Shown here in pieces: positions 14,237 through 14,523 of a stretch of DNA of 14,523 nt. The notes below the pieces were generated by a model, which was not told the origin of the DNA, did not search any database, and saw only the letters and a program-made list of their open reading frames with translations. The stretch's first letter is position 1. Every line of letters starts with the position of its first letter. The stretch spans positions 1 to 14,523 of the forward strand of contig JAHZIU010000098.1 of assembly GCA_022601315.1 (NCBI GenBank), read 5' to 3'. The stretch comes from Betaproteobacteria bacterium (GTDB taxonomy: Bacteria; Pseudomonadota; Gammaproteobacteria; Burkholderiales; Nitrosomonadaceae). The position numbers and the translations under genes were made by a program.

Positions 14237-14523
14237 ATGGAAATTACTTGTTACAGAGAACCTGAGATAAACCGTGAATCACGTCAATTGCCTGCCACTA
14301 CATATAATTTGGCGATTACGTTGTTGGCACGGTGTGCTACTAAGAATCTGTTTGTTCCGATTCGCAGTATGCAGTATATGGCGATTATTGATGTTGAGGA
14401 ATTTGTGTTTATAGATGGCGAGCGAAAGTGTTGGATTGATATTTCGTGGCAAAATTTTAAGCCGCAAGCGCGTGATGCGCTTGATCAGCCGGTTGAATAT
14501 AATGCAGTTTTTTATCGTGATGG
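14237..14523 (+). CDS. Unrecognised protein, N-terminal 95 residues (partial)
   Basis: The frame opens with ATG at 14237 and stays open to the window edge. The product begins MEITCYREPEINRESRQLP and continues with a hydrophobic patch (YNLAITLLARCATKNLFVPI) and a beta-rich region (QYMAIIDVEEFVFIDGE, then CWIDISWQNF). There is no signal peptide and no clear Shine-Dalgarno; other nearby ATGs are out of frame. I do not recognise the family. The sustained open frame and ordinary composition argue that it is real. It lies just beyond the MITE-like element, so its promoter may lie in or be affected by that element. Confidence 0.65.
   Translation, partial: MEITCYREPEINRESRQLPATTYNLAITLLARCATKNLFVPIRSMQYMAIIDVEEFVFIDGERKCWIDISWQNFKPQARDALDQPVEYNAVFYRD

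Noticed and set aside
1..14523. tRNA, rRNA, CRISPR arrays, riboswitches and intact IS transposases
   Set aside because: Looked for by eye on both strands; no cloverleaf, spaced repeat array, conserved riboswitch core or transposase motif was found. A covariance-model search was not possible here.

Overview
The window comes from a betaproteobacterial ammonia oxidiser, most likely Nitrosomonas or a close relative. The best evidence is the left edge: the minus strand from 228 down to 1 encodes the first 76 residues of ammonia monooxygenase subunit C (AmoC). Abundant c-type cytochromes and low G+C intergenic DNA fit this. No rRNA, tRNA, CRISPR array or intact transposase was recognised.

Left block (1-4438, minus strand): transcription runs from an outer-membrane beta-barrel of the alginate-export porin family, through a diheme cytochrome c4-like protein and a triheme cytochrome c (ATGA overlap, clearly one operon), to a probable rho-independent terminator and then amoC. 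In front of amoC is a near-textbook sigma-E (RpoE) promoter, GGAACTT-N16-TCAAA. It suggests that this amoC is a separately controlled, stress-induced copy (amoC3-like). An 18-bp inverted repeat sits in the promoter region of the porin gene.

Regulatory block (4439-6937): a small exported EF-hand protein (minus) is divergent from a sigma-54-dependent activator with two PAS-type sensor regions, an AAA+ core and a C-terminal HTH (plus). The divergent intergenic region holds a perfect CRP-type palindrome. No good sigma-54 promoter was found in the window, so the activator's targets are unknown.

Accessory, AT-rich block (6995-10290): it contains an unknown small membrane protein, a 5'-truncated metallophosphoesterase, a class I SAM-dependent methyltransferase and about 1 kb without an intact gene. 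That 1 kb carries two start-less minus-strand reading frames that look like gene remnants. A 15-bp direct repeat lies just downstream of both the phosphoesterase and the methyltransferase. The block looks like a decaying island.

Right block (10291-14523, plus strand): a DUF4336 protein, an AbgT-family transporter and an M20-family amidohydrolase stand in line and may form an uptake/efflux and amide-cleavage unit. Five bases after the amidohydrolase stop is a 240-bp MITE-like element with perfect 18-bp terminal inverted repeats and an inner hairpin. The window ends inside an unrecognised gene.
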